The translations under genes were made by a program, and so were the position numbers. Below are positions 1 through 11,500 of a DNA stretch of 64,000 bases, piece after piece; position 1 is the stretch's first letter, and the number at the start of each line of letters is the position of its first letter. Under the pieces are notes generated by a model. It did not search any database. It worked only from the letters and a program-made list of their open reading frames with translations, and had not been told where the DNA came from. The stretch is from Sphagnum magellanicum (lineage: Eukaryota > Streptophyta > Sphagnopsida > Sphagnales > Sphagnaceae), in contig CM038907.1 of the NCBI GenBank assembly GCA_021904315.1, forward strand, positions 32,247,223 through 32,311,222, given 5' to 3'.

Positions 1-1099
1 ATCATTTTGCTTGAATCAAACACATTAATTAAAACCATGATTAATTAAATTAAATTAATCTTCTTCTCCTTTAAGTATTTGACTCATAAGTACAACTAAA
101 TTAGGAACTCTAAGTCCACATTTCCCATACTTGTATTAGCCTTTATGAAAGGCTCTATGGTGGGCACAATTTTGGCCTTTAACAATGTTTATAGCATGCA
201 ACATTGTATGTCAAGGCCTGTCTTACACTAGGGTAAGGGTTCCAAAAAACTTGAGACCAATTCTGACCATTTTTGGCTTGCTGTTAGGCCCCCAAGTTAC
301 TAATAAATGGTAGAACATTGACATCAGAATATTAATAAATGGTGGAACATTGGCCCAAAGGGTTGCAAATTGACTTCCCAAATTCAATGGTATCCCTTTT
401 TCAGTTTTGGGGCCAATACAAGGCCATAAAGCTCAGCATTTACTAGTAAATTGGGGCGAACAGTAAATATTTTTTCTATTTCAGCCTTGACTCCTGATGT
501 AAAGCCCTTGGGGGCTGATTTCAACTTTTGCACTAATACAAATGCTTGATTTGAGTTGAACATTGGCCTTCACTCCTAATGTAAAGTAGGCCTAATTGTT
601 TCTTAATCCTGATTGCGCACTCATAAACCTGAAAGAGCGGACACTACCATACCTACCGGAACAGATAAGCACTTTGTGGTCTTATAGAAGAAGAGGTTAG
701 GAAGATGTAGAAAAAGCTTGTATCATTGTTAGGAACATTTAGCCAAATCTGGCTAGAAACTTGATGTCAATATTTTTGGCTGCACACTCAAGACCAAATA
801 TAGAAAGCTGGCAGTCTTTACTATTCATTTCTCACTTTTGGCGCTTCAAAACCTCAAAAAATGATGCCACGTGATGCCCTGAAAATTCAGATTGCATTTT
901 GAGGCCTCAGGCCTACCTCCACTAAAAAGAGAGGTACCAATAATACCAACTGCCATAGTAAACTTTACAGAATTAGTAGTAGAGACTAAATCACAACCTA
1001 TTAAACCAATTAGAATACATGTATAATACCTTTGTATAATTTGTTTTAGTGCTGAACATAGATCTAGGGAATGTCCCAAGAAGATCGAAGTGTAGAACA
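1..1099. other. AT-rich intergenic DNA, no gene seen
   Basis: No convincing coding sequence. A short direct duplication of about 36 bp is visible at roughly 296-360, where 'aataaatggt' followed by 'gaacattg' occurs twice. Two loosely similar stretches containing 'actcct(g/a)atgtaaag' occur at about 490 and 570. Neither suggests a function. Confidence 0.5.
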
Positions 1100-1790
1100 T
1101 GTTTAGAACTCAACCTATTAGTTATATTAATGCAGCACCTAAATTGCTTAAACTTGATAATGTACTAGTCAATGTGGTAGCTATTGTCACTACTCATAAT
1201 CAACAACCAAAGCAACAAGTGTTGAAAGAACGGGAACTGATTAAAGCCAAAGGAGAAAAAGATTAACAAAGAAAAAAACGTCTATGAGATTCATTTAATG
1301 AAACCATAAGATAATAGCTACAACATGGTGAGAATGATAAATAACCCATTACAACCACTAAAGAACCATTGTAGAGTAATTGGGTTGGACTACTTGATAA
1401 TTTTACAACAAATTAATTGGTTGAAAATAATTGAATCGATGAAATTATTCAATAACTTGTGACCTTAGAATAGGTTACAACAAAAAAGATTTTCGAAGTT
1501 TTTTTAAAGGATATTAGCAAGCAAGTCTTTGAGACAAAATATACACTCAACTTGGGGCAATTATTGCATGTAACACCTAATGTTAAATGCTGCATTTTAA
1601 ACCAAGTACCATTAGTTCTTAATTGGTTGAGTTACTAAAAGAGTTCAAAGACATTTTTGCGTGGACTTACAAAGATGTGAAGGGCATACCATTAAAGATA
1701 GTTCAACATCGAATTGTTCAACATCGAATTGAGCTGGATACATCAATACCACCTACTCATCAAACAAGGTACCGGTTGAATCATTACAAA
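1100..1790 (+). mobile_element. Ty3/gypsy retrotransposon fragment (fossil)
   Basis: Plus-strand translation gives pieces typical of the segment just before the reverse transcriptase of Ty3/gypsy elements: FAWTYKDVKGIP near 1,655-1,690, then IELDTSIPPTHQTRYRLN near 1,730-1,780. Upstream pieces (about 1,100-1,290 and 1,540-1,600) look like the same polyprotein. No LTRs were found at its ends and the remaining pol domains are missing, so it is a truncated, broken fragment of considerable age. Family assignment rests on the FAW..DLKGIP..IAQHRIELD-type signature of plant gypsy elements. Confidence 0.7.
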
Positions 1791-2024
1791 AAAACGTGAC
1801 TTTTTAGAAGGTCCAACTTGACTAAAATATTCACGTTGACCAAGGGGGATAATCATTTTGACTAAAGGCATGGGGCATGAAAAACATGAGTTACTTTTGA
1901 TTAAAACATTTGATGAAAGTGACTTTTTCGACCATGCGCAACAAACCAAACATCTAATAAAAAAGGCCAAAAGTCCATTAAGATGACCAAGATCACAAAT
2001 TTAACATGCGATGAATTAATGATG

Positions 2025-2250
2025 AAAAGATGTGAAATTCATCCATTCATAAATTTGTACATTTTACATATGATATCATGCATTGAAAACACGTTTCACA
2101 CATGGATAAATGTGTTGATGGATAAAGCACAAACCTATGAATGAATGAATGTCACATGAATTTCACATCTTCTAATAAATCCATGTGTTAAATGTGTTTT
2201 CAATTCACGATACTAGTGCGTGAAACATACAAATTATGAATGAACCAATG
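2025..2250. repeat. Imperfect foldback (MITE-like)
   Basis: The left arm, about 2,044-2,106 ('cattcataaatttgta' through 'gaaaacacgtttcacacatg'), is matched by the reverse complement of about 2,182-2,248, where the counterpart reads 'gaaaacacatttaacacatg'. Arms are about 60 bp and roughly three-quarters identical. A second pair, 'aagatgtgaaattcat' near 2,028 and its reverse complement near 2,155-2,171, adds to the inverted structure. No target duplication was resolved. Confidence 0.5.
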
Positions 2251-3984
2251 TTACACAATATTCATTTCTAAGTCATGAAATTCTAAGTTTCTGATCAAGG
2301 CTTAATCAAATTGACCATACTCAATGGTCATTATGATTTACAATTAATCAAATTGATCATTCTCATTCGACACTTAGTCAAATCAACCATACTAATTTGG
2401 TTATTTAACTTACAAGTTTATTTTGCCTAGGCTACATACCAAATTTAAGTTCATAGCTATTATGCCCTAAGTTAGGCATATTACACCTAGTAGGTACCTA
2501 TAAAGTTTAATAGGCTATTTACATGCTACCTTTAGACATATGTAAATACTTAAACTTAGTACATTAATCAGTTAATATTTATTAATTGATAGTTTATACT
2601 AAATAATTCATGATTAATAATTTATATTATTAATTAGTCGCCAAATAAATGTTAATTAATAACCAATAACCAATTTATCCATCAAGTTGTTAACTGATTA
2701 ATTATTATTATCAAATTATCAATTTTATCTAATTTTTTGGCTAGTATTTGAAAGTAATTTATAGTAGTTAAATAGTCAATATATAATTGTTAATAAGTGA
2801 ATTTTTGCAAATAATTTTTTGTTAATAGTAATTCATTATATATTAATTGATAATTATTAATCCATAGTAAAAAATCAATAATGAATATTTAATATTAAAT
2901 AACCAATAATCAGTAATTAATAATTAATAGTCAATAATTAGTAATTAAAACTTCGAAAATAGGTAATTAATCATGAATTATTATTATTTAATTTTTAATA
3001 TTTAATACTTCATAGGAAATAATCAAATATTAATCATTGATATTATTTATTTATTTGTAATTTATAGTAATTAACCAATCATTGTTATTTTTTATTATTT
3101 AATTATTAATTGAATTAATAACATGTAGTAGCTTACTAGGCATAGGTACCTACATGTTATCTAGGTAGATACTTGGTATATGATATAACCTCCTACTTAA
3201 ATAAGCGGGCACAATCATGGTTGGGCTACCACAATAGGAACTAAGAGTACATAGTCCTATTTTATGTCTTGAGTCCTGAGGCCAAATCATGTTTTGAGAT
3301 GTGAAATAATGAAAAGATGCCATGTATATTTAGTCATTCAACCAAAAAATGCTACAAAATTTGAAGACAATTATTAAATACATTTTGTATGTCATGTTGA
3401 AGCATAAACCATAAAAAAACACAAGACTTTAGGACATTTTTAGAATGATAGTGTATCATTTGGAATGCCAAAATCTTAGTAAGAACATAAAAAATTGTCC
3501 GTTTTTTTAGATCCTCATTTCATAAATTTCCCTTCCAACCTTTGGAATGTAAAATATTTATGAATAAATTAATATAATTGTCCTTATTAATGTAGCCTTT
3601 TTGATGAAAACAATTCAACATTTTATTATCAATTTCAAAAAATCTAGTTTTCAATATGACAAAAAATTTATGCCATCATCTAAAACATATTTTATTTTAT
3701 TTGTGATTAAAATATCAATGAATTTGAACAAATATTGTTATTTTTGTTGATTCCTTTTCAATAAAACTACATAGTGGGACAAGTTTTTGAAACGTATTCT
3801 AGGACATTTAAGGACATCTTTAAATCATCCAAATCACAAACAATCACAAACAACCACAACCATTTTAATCACAAAGAATGTGAGTATTTAATGAAAAATA
3901 GATTCACCAAAACAAATGAATTGGTTATGCACATCACACTAGGTATGCCTATACCCTTTTCCTTGTTTTTTTTGTTTTGGTTTG

Positions 3985-4520
3985 AGAGTAAAGCAAAAAA
4001 AAAAAGTAAGAAAATCAAAGAAAAGAAAAGAAAAGAATAAAAAAGAAGGAAATGGAATTTTTTTAAAAAAAGATGATAAGAAGAAAATTAGACAAAGACT
4101 ATTTTTGTTTTCTTTTTTTTTTCTAATTTTTTCTATTTTTTAAATTCTTGAAAAAGTTTTTTTTCTTTTCCATTTTCTTTTTCTTGAAAAATAAATTTCT
4201 TGTTTTTTTCCAATCCAAGAAAAAGAATTCTCGTTTCATTGTTTTCATTGTTTTCATTGTTTTTTTGTTTTTGGTTTTGTTTATTTAAAAATAAGAAAAT
4301 GTTTTGGGTCTTTTTGCCCTATCTTTTCATTTTTTAAAATTTCTAAATGCTAGAAGAATTATTATTTTTGTTTCTTTTATTATGTTTGTCCTAATTATTT
4401 TTTTTCCCTCCTTGTTTTTCCATTTTTTGGGTTTTTTTAATTCCAAAAGATGAAGTTTGTTTTTCCATTTCCTTTATTTCTAATCTTCAATTTTCTTTTT
4501 CCAGTTTTTTTTTTTTTGAA
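3985..4520. repeat. Purine-rich then pyrimidine-rich low-complexity tract
   Basis: About 115 bases of almost pure A/G (repeated 'aagaaaag') are followed by about 400 bases dominated by T with some C. The two halves could pair as a loose hairpin. No coding content. Confidence 0.5.
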
Positions 4521-5046
4521 ATCTAGTAGACTATATGTGTTCATACCCATGTAATTTTTTGGGATTTTGGTTTACATTTTTCAAACTTGCATATTAATGT
4601 GTATCATGTGTTTGATGCATATTTTGAATCACTATGAAGTACCACTATGTAACCAATGCCATTCAATTCCAATTGTATCACTATCAACTCTACATTCATC
4701 AACATGTTATTAAGGTGGTTACAACAACTTATTGACGAACACATGACATGGTGGGTAATGAAAATAGGTTTAGATAGGGGTTTATTGAGGTTAGACAATA
4801 ACATGCATGTCTTACTTGGGTTTTTTTGGCATAAACAATGGCATGAAGTTCATGTTTTTCATTTTTTTGACATTTCCTAAAGTTTTGATAGATGTGATTT
4901 TTGCATCGAATACATATAAGTTTTATTTTATTGTAATTGTAACCTCACTTTTGTATTATGTTTGCATGTTTTGAATGTGAGCATTGCATTAATACTTTGT
5001 TGAAATTTTCCCTAAAAAAATTGTAGTGTTACATTATTACATTAAA

Positions 5047-5835
5047 TGTCGCAACCTTACTTTGAAAGAGTGTGAAGATGAAATTCACATTCCCGAAATG
5101 AGGACTTGGGAGTCCTCTGGGACTCCCGAAATTCCAAAGTTCGATTACAAGGGTCAAAACACCTCGCATTGGGGTGTTTTTATATCATTGAAAAGCTATC
5201 AAAGTTTAGATGTCAAAAACGGGTTCGCATGGGCCATTTGGACATTTGTAACACAAGTTATGGCAAAAAGAAAGCCCGGGAGTCAAACTGGCAGTTTGAG
5301 TCCTGACCATTAAAAGTCGGAAATCGACTCAACCCCGCTGCGTGCAAGTAGAGTGTGACACACTGTTGGAAAGCTCTTGAGGAAAACTACAAGTTTGCTT
5401 TAGACCTCATCCCAATTGGAGGTTTGAGCAAAAAGTTATGATTTCACAAAGTCCCAGGAATTCAAACCGGGACAGTTTTGGGATTCCTCCTTGGGTGTGG
5501 GTGCCGCGGAGAAACATAAAGTATACTATATGGGGGAAGGTGGTGGCTTCCCCTGAGTTCGGGGTGTGGTGAGTCTTGTGAGTCCAGAGTTGCCCGTGGC
5601 TTGTCCTAGCACTAAAGGTGCTCTGTGAACTAACCAACTTGTTGGTTGGTTTGATGCAGGTTCGAGTAAGTAAGTAAAGCTTGTCACTCTTCCTAGTCCC
5701 ATCTTGGAGTTTCAGCACGCCCCTCTACCCCTTCTAATGCTGAGAGCTGGGAGCGTGCCCCGAGTTCCTCACAATTTCGTTGTTTGAACAACTTAGGCCC
5801 ACCTTGGGTCTAATTAGGAACTTGGGAACACGTCA
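5047..5835 (+). repeat. Solo LTR with 5-bp target duplication
   Basis: A 789-bp block starts 'tgtcgcaacc' and ends 'acacgtca' (TG...CA). It is flanked on both sides by the same 5 bases, ttaaa (5,042-5,046 and 5,836-5,840), the classic mark of retrotransposon insertion. No internal retroelement coding sequence adjoins it, so it is best read as a solo LTR left by recombination. A longer, diverged copy in the same orientation lies at 51,679-52,592. The two share many blocks, such as 'aaagtcggaaatcgac' and 'gggggaaggtggtggcttcc'. The parent family is probably gypsy-like, judged only from the terminus. Confidence 0.75.
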
Positions 5836-5840
5836 TTAAA

Positions 5841-6630
5841 CGAACTTTAGAAACATAAAGTTCAATGTGAAATACTTGCATAAGGGTCACAAAATAAACA
5901 TTAGTTTTGTTAGAATGATTTTGCAATACCCACATTTGAAGCATAAAATGTTGGCTAGTTTTTTTGGATGGTTTGTGCTATATACCCAAATGATGGGCAT
6001 AAAATATGCATGTTCAATGAAAAAAATGATGAGGATAAAAAATAGAAAACTAGAAGAAAAAAATTAATTATGATAAATAATAAAAGAAAATAATTTAGAG
6101 CAAAAAAACCAAAAAAAAATTAGAAAAAAAATTTAGAATGAAGAAAAGACATAGAAAAATAATTTAAAAAAAGAATAAAAATCCAAAAGAAAAAACGCTT
6201 GCATTTTGGTCACAAAATATGTAATAATTATTGAAGTGTATTATATTTTGCTATTGGATCTTCAACTATTTTAGCTTATAATAATAATTACCAAAATATG
6301 CAATACCTATGTGTGGACCACAAAAGTTGATCAAATGTGCAATATCCGCATTCATGGTAACCATTTATTGACATTAAGGGGTCAAATATGATTAAAATGG
6401 TTGTAAGTTCATTTAGTGCAATACCTTCATATTTTGTGTATCATATAGTGGTAGACAATTGCATCTTGTAAATGATAGGTAGGTAGTGTACACAAATAAG
6501 GAAAAAGTTAGGTCAATAATGTAATTATGTTAATAAGATTGCTAGGTCAATAGGGTAGCCAAATTTTTTGTAAAAAACATTGTCAAAAAAATAGTCTTTA
6601 GTTTAATTTAAAAATATATATATTTTTTGT
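5841..6630. other. AT-rich intergenic DNA, no gene seen
   Basis: A-rich sequence without recognisable coding potential. Short open frames are lysine/asparagine-rich, as expected from base composition. Confidence 0.4.
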
Positions 6631-7950
6631 CAAAAGGTTAAGGTTTTGCCAATAGGTATAAGTTTAACCATGAAGAAATAGAAGTTCTTCCAAAAGATAA
6701 AAATTTAACCAAGAAAAAATAAAGCTTTTGCCAACAAATAAAGGTTTGGCCATGAAGAGATGAAGGTTTTACCAAGAAGTATATGTTTAACCAAGAAGAA
6801 TTAGAAGTTTTTCCAATTTGTAGAGTTTTAACCAAAAAAATGTAGAGGTTTTATTAAGAGGTAAAAATGTGGCCCAAAAAAGATAAAGGTTTTGCCAAGA
6901 TGTGGAGGTTTAGATAAGAAAAGTTCAAGGTTTTCCAAGTGAAAGGTTTAACCATGAATATATAAGGGTTTTATTCAAAGGTAAAAATTCAGCTAGGAAG
7001 AGGTTAAGGTTTTACCAAGAGGTAAAAATTTAGTCAATAATAGATAGAACTTTTACCAATGTGTAATGGTTTAACCATGAATAGATGAAGGTTTTGTCAA
7101 AGGATATAGATTTAGCAAGGAAAGTTATAATTTTTACCATAAGGTAGAGGTTTAGCTAAGAAAATATATAGGTTTTGTTGAGAAGTAAAAATTTTGCAAA
7201 TAAATAGATGTTTAGCTAAAAAGATATAGAGATTTTGTCAACATGAAAACATTTAGCAGTGAAGAGATGGAAGTTTAACCAAAAACTATAGGTTTAGCCA
7301 AGAAGAATTAGAAGTTGTGTCAAAAGGAAAAGGTTTAGCCAAGAGATATAGGTTTGACCAATAGGAGTTAGAAGTTGTGCCAAAAGGAAAGGGTTTAGCC
7401 AAGAGATATAGGTTTAGCCAAGAAGAGTTCAAAGTTGTGCCAAAAGGAAAAGCTTTGGCCAAGAGATATAAATTTAGCCAAAAAAAGTTAGAAGTTGTGC
7501 CAAAAGGAAAAGCTTTGGCCAAGAGATATAAATTTAGCCAAAAAAAATTAGAAGTTGTGCCAAAAGGAAAAGGTTTAATCAAGAAGAGTTAAAAGTTGTG
7601 CCCCAAAAAAAAGGTAGAGCCAAAAAGAGCTATAAGTTTTGCCAAAAGGAAAAGGTTTAGCCAAAAAGAGTTAAAAGTTGTGCCAAAAGGAATGGTTTAG
7701 ACAAGATATATAGGTTTAACCAAGAAGAGTTAAAAGTTGTGCCAAAAAGAAAAGGTTTAACCAAGAAGAGTTAGAAGTTATGCCAAAAAAAAAAAGGTTT
7801 AGCCAAGAAATATAAGTTTAACCAAAAAAAGTTAGAAGTTGTGCTGAAAGGCAAAGGTTTAGCCAAAAGATATAGGTTTAGTCACAAATAGTTAAAAGTT
7901 GTGCCAAAAGGCAAAGGTTTAGCCAAGATAAAGGTTTAGCCATGAAAAAA
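6630..7950. repeat. Satellite: 20-bp monomers in a 60-bp higher-order repeat
   Basis: The whole stretch is built from degenerate monomers of about 20 bp of the type 'gccaagagatataggttta'. Between about 7,320 and 7,610 the array is most regular: 'caaaaggaaa' recurs every 60 bases exactly (7,321, 7,381, 7,441, 7,501, 7,561). Each 60-bp unit holds three variants: gccaaaaggaaaaggttta, gccaagagatataggttta and gccaagaagagttagaag. Flanking monomers are more degenerate and lose the 60-bp register. Because 60 is divisible by three, long open frames appear on both strands with a 20-residue repeat. These look like an artefact of the array, not a protein. Confidence 0.85.
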
Positions 7951-9249
7951 TAAAAGGCAATAAGTAAGGGGTTGGTAGGTAGAATCAAGATGTAGGTCAA
8001 TAATGTAGTTAGGTCAGTAGGGTAGTTGGGAAATTAGGGTGATTAGATTAGAAGGTAATAACATCAAGGTTGGGAAAAAGACACCCAAAAAATAAAAAGG
8101 GTCGAAGGTTAGCAACCAAAAAAGGTTGATTAATACAATGTTGGGTTAACATAAGGTTAGGAACCAGATGAAGAAACACAACCCATCCTATGGATAGAAC
8201 GGCCAACTAGTCCAACTCTAGCCAAAGTTTTTGATCTTGAAACTAAGAAAGCCCAACATTTTCGAATTTGACGCATTTGCCCATGCAAACAAAAACCTCT
8301 ATTGGTAAATGATGTACTATGTAAATTTGTGGTAGAAAACGGGTATAACAACTTTTGCATTGTTGCAACTTGTTAAGAACAATAATATGTTTTTTATTGC
8401 ACTAGATTACATTATTTGAATCTCTTATTGAAACAACAACACAGACACAATATTAGGCGCACCATGAAATTAAGTACTAGGGTTTCTTTTAACACAACAT
8501 TTCTATCAGGAGTTGACACAAAAAATTAAAAAATCTATGACAAGAATGACAAGAATTATTTTCCCCCCTAATATTTAATATTAAAATGGAAGAGTTTCTA
8601 ATGTAAGAGTGGGAATAAAAACTTGCCATCTTTAGCTACAAAAACATATTGAGTTTTTTAAAAATAGGTTGGCTTAGAACTGAGGTGAAATCATAATCTT
8701 CAAAGTTTTAAAAAATCTATAAACACAACACAAAAAACTCTAAAAACACAAATTTACAAAAGAAAAACTTTAAATCAAAACAAAACACTCAAATCTATTG
8801 TTGAAGCTATTTTAAAGAGATTCTAATGTTGAATTCATGGCATGGTCATCAAATGTTAATGTGGTTTTCTAACGCACACTGACTCAATGTACATGTTTCT
8901 TGATGTATCACCATTGAATGAAATAAATGGTACAAAAAAGGTCTCTATGTAGTGTTTAGGTTATAACTAGTAGGTAATATTAATAACCCAACAACAACAA
9001 GAACTAATTCAAAATACTAGCCATTAATGTAGCTAGTAATTAATTCAAATATGGACTAATTCAATTTGAACTAGCTATTTAGATTAATTAGCCATTAACA
9101 TAACTAATAACCAATTAAGTAGGTAGTAAAGTAACTAATTATCATAGTAACTAATTAACACTTAAATAAAGGAAGAAAGTTATATGGTCAAAATATGGGT
9201 TAACAATTAACTAGTCCCATTAATCATCTAAAAAATGCTAAGATAAAAA
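7951..9249. other. AT-rich intergenic DNA, no gene seen
   Basis: No recognisable gene. It includes satellite remnants at the left edge and repeated 'actagccattaa'-like words near 9,010-9,090. Confidence 0.4.
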
Positions 9250-11500
9250 TCATCATCATTCAATTGATTTGCCATAATTTTAAAAATTCTACCATAGGCT
9301 GAAATATATGGTGGCATTTCAACAACATTGAAAATAAATACTTTCTATCATAAACTTCCACCATAGAAATCATTTGTTTTTTACCAATAAAAAAAGAAAT
9401 AAATTTAATATTCTTAAAATTTGGATCTAACATTAAAGATATCATGTTATGGGTCTTTTTTTTATACTTCGTTAGGAATCAAATGAAACCATTTCAAACA
9501 TCACATACTTGCTTCCTAATGTTGAAAGTGAACATAGACAACTCCAAACCCACAACTATATCATCTTCCATCAAATTAGTCATAGAAGGGTGTCATTCCA
9601 TATTCTTATTTTAGTTATAAGGCCATGATAATTTTTACATGCAAGGCATCAAAAAGTAACCAACGCCCATGAGATTGGTTAAGCACACATGCACCCACAA
9701 CAAAAGAAAGAAAATCAATAATGATTTGAAAAACATCCCAAGTTAGACTCATCACAAATTTACCAAGCTTCATAGGTTCATTCAAATTTCATGTGAAATT
9801 CGATTTTCATAGGTTCATACAATAATTGCACGCATTCCATGTTATGGTTAATATGAATGATATTTGTACATATTCAATATTTTAAATATTCAAATGGGCG
9901 AGACATTATTTTTGAGTGACATACATGAATGTCCATATTTAATACATAAAAATCACATAGTTTTATCCAAAATTACATCATGATAATTGCACGGATTTAA
10001 TTAAAATGTAAATCATACACTTCACATCAAAACGTCACAAGTAAAAAAAACTTCATTCTATATAAAAACTATATATATTTTCATGCCATTTTTACATTTT
10101 GAAGTCCATGAATTTTGCACAGACATATTGTTTTAAGGTTATTGTACATATTTTATTGAAATTTTGTGAAATTGTAAATTTGTGATGCAAAGTGGGGGCA
10201 CATGACCAGTAATATTCATTAATGTTTGATGATTGTAATATAAAACAATTGTGGCCTTGAATTGCAATGTTTTTTAGAAAAATACGATTCTACTTGCAAA
10301 CCTATAATAACATATTAAATATCAACACAATAATCTCCAAATTCCACAAACAAAAATTTAGACAAAAAAGAAAAAAAAAACATTATGCTTGAAAATAAAA
10401 CCAATTTAATTTTCATTAGAGTTTTCAATTTTTTTGGCCTCAAAACAACTTCAATTCAAGCTTTGTTCCAATCTTGCTAACCTTTATCATATTTATTTGG
10501 CCAAGTGTTGCACTTGATGGAAACATATTTAAGGCCCTTACAAACTTTCTCATCACTAGTGGCATATTGGTAAGCTTTGGAGAAATCATGCCCAAAATAT
10601 GTTCCTTAAAAGCTCTCCTTTAAACCTAAAACTTCACATTTGACAAAAAACTTGAGAATATTTGTCATTGTGTTCAAATTTGAAATTTCATTTTAAACTA
10701 TCCTTTAATCTTATTTCTCAAGCCATATTCATTCAAAAGATTAATCAAACTTTTTTCCAATGCTTATCCTATAGCTTCAAAAGCCTCAAATAAACAAAAA
10801 TCCTCATGCTTTGGCTTCTAATCAAATCCCCAAAGATTTATGACTAAGGCAAACACATCATGAGTGCTTTTGGACATCTAGTGATCAAAACTAATAGTGG
10901 GAAAATGACATTCTTCAAGGAAAGGCAAAACATGTGTTTACTTGGTTTTCTCCACTAGGCTAGGCAAAACATCATGTGACAAATACATTTGTGAAAGGAA
11001 TTGAACTCAAAGACACAAATGCAAAATTAAACAATTAACCACACATTCTTCATAAATTGTAAAGGCAAATGGATTTTTACAATGAAAAGTGTAAGATTCT
11101 TCAAAAACATAATTTAGTACTCCACATCGTCCTTTTTGAAAGGCTCTTTGGAAGCAAACAAATAAAAAATGGATAAACTAGATATGTCCGGTTTTCTTTT
11201 AGTTGGTTCTTTTTCCATACTTCTTTTCACTATAGACTTCACTTCTTATCTAATTTTTTAATAAAATTTTGAATGATTTGCATCACCATGTTATTCCATT
11301 TATTTATAATCAAATATTGTAAATTTTCATAGTTTTGTTATTGGGTTAAAGGAAAGTTGGGATGACACAACATATAATGCATGACTTGAGGTCCATCAAA
11401 TGTCACTTTTCCATTACCATTCAGATAGAAAAATGACAACATAAAACATTCCTATTATGTGGCCTCCATTTTTTCCTTTGGGAATGCAAAAGGCTAAATT
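9250..11500 (-). mobile_element. Decayed hAT-like DNA transposon (copy 1)
   Basis: Reading the minus strand, ordered fragments of a plant hAT-superfamily transposase can be followed. A region near 10,880-10,990 includes SHDVLPSLVEKT. It is followed by CHFPTISFDH-MSKSTHDVF and then LLNEYGLRNKI near 10,720-10,750. Far downstream, 9,445-9,260 carries SLMLDPNFKN and EVYDRKYLFSMLLKCHHIF. The order and wording parallel copy 2 at 41.15-44.2 kb, which supports common origin. There are many in-frame stops and frame changes, so it is inactive. The C-terminal dimerisation segment is not visible here. Terminal inverted repeats were not identified and the boundaries are approximate. Confidence 0.7.

Larger units (their letters stand above)
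1791..5041. other. AT-rich intergenic DNA with low-complexity tracts
   Basis: No gene recognised. It includes a foldback (2,025-2,250), a highly AT-rich stretch built from 'taattaat'-like words (about 2,560-3,130), and a purine-rich run (about 3,985-4,100) followed by a pyrimidine-rich run (about 4,100-4,520). The short open frames here have the biased composition of low-complexity DNA. Confidence 0.5.

Noticed and set aside
1743-1970. Minus-strand 75-codon frame as a gene
   Set aside because: It lies partly opposite the gypsy fragment and has no recognisable domain.
7286-7592. 98-codon and 71-codon frames with 20-residue repeats on opposite strands
   Set aside because: Produced by the 60-bp satellite. 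No start context, domain or composition suggests a protein.
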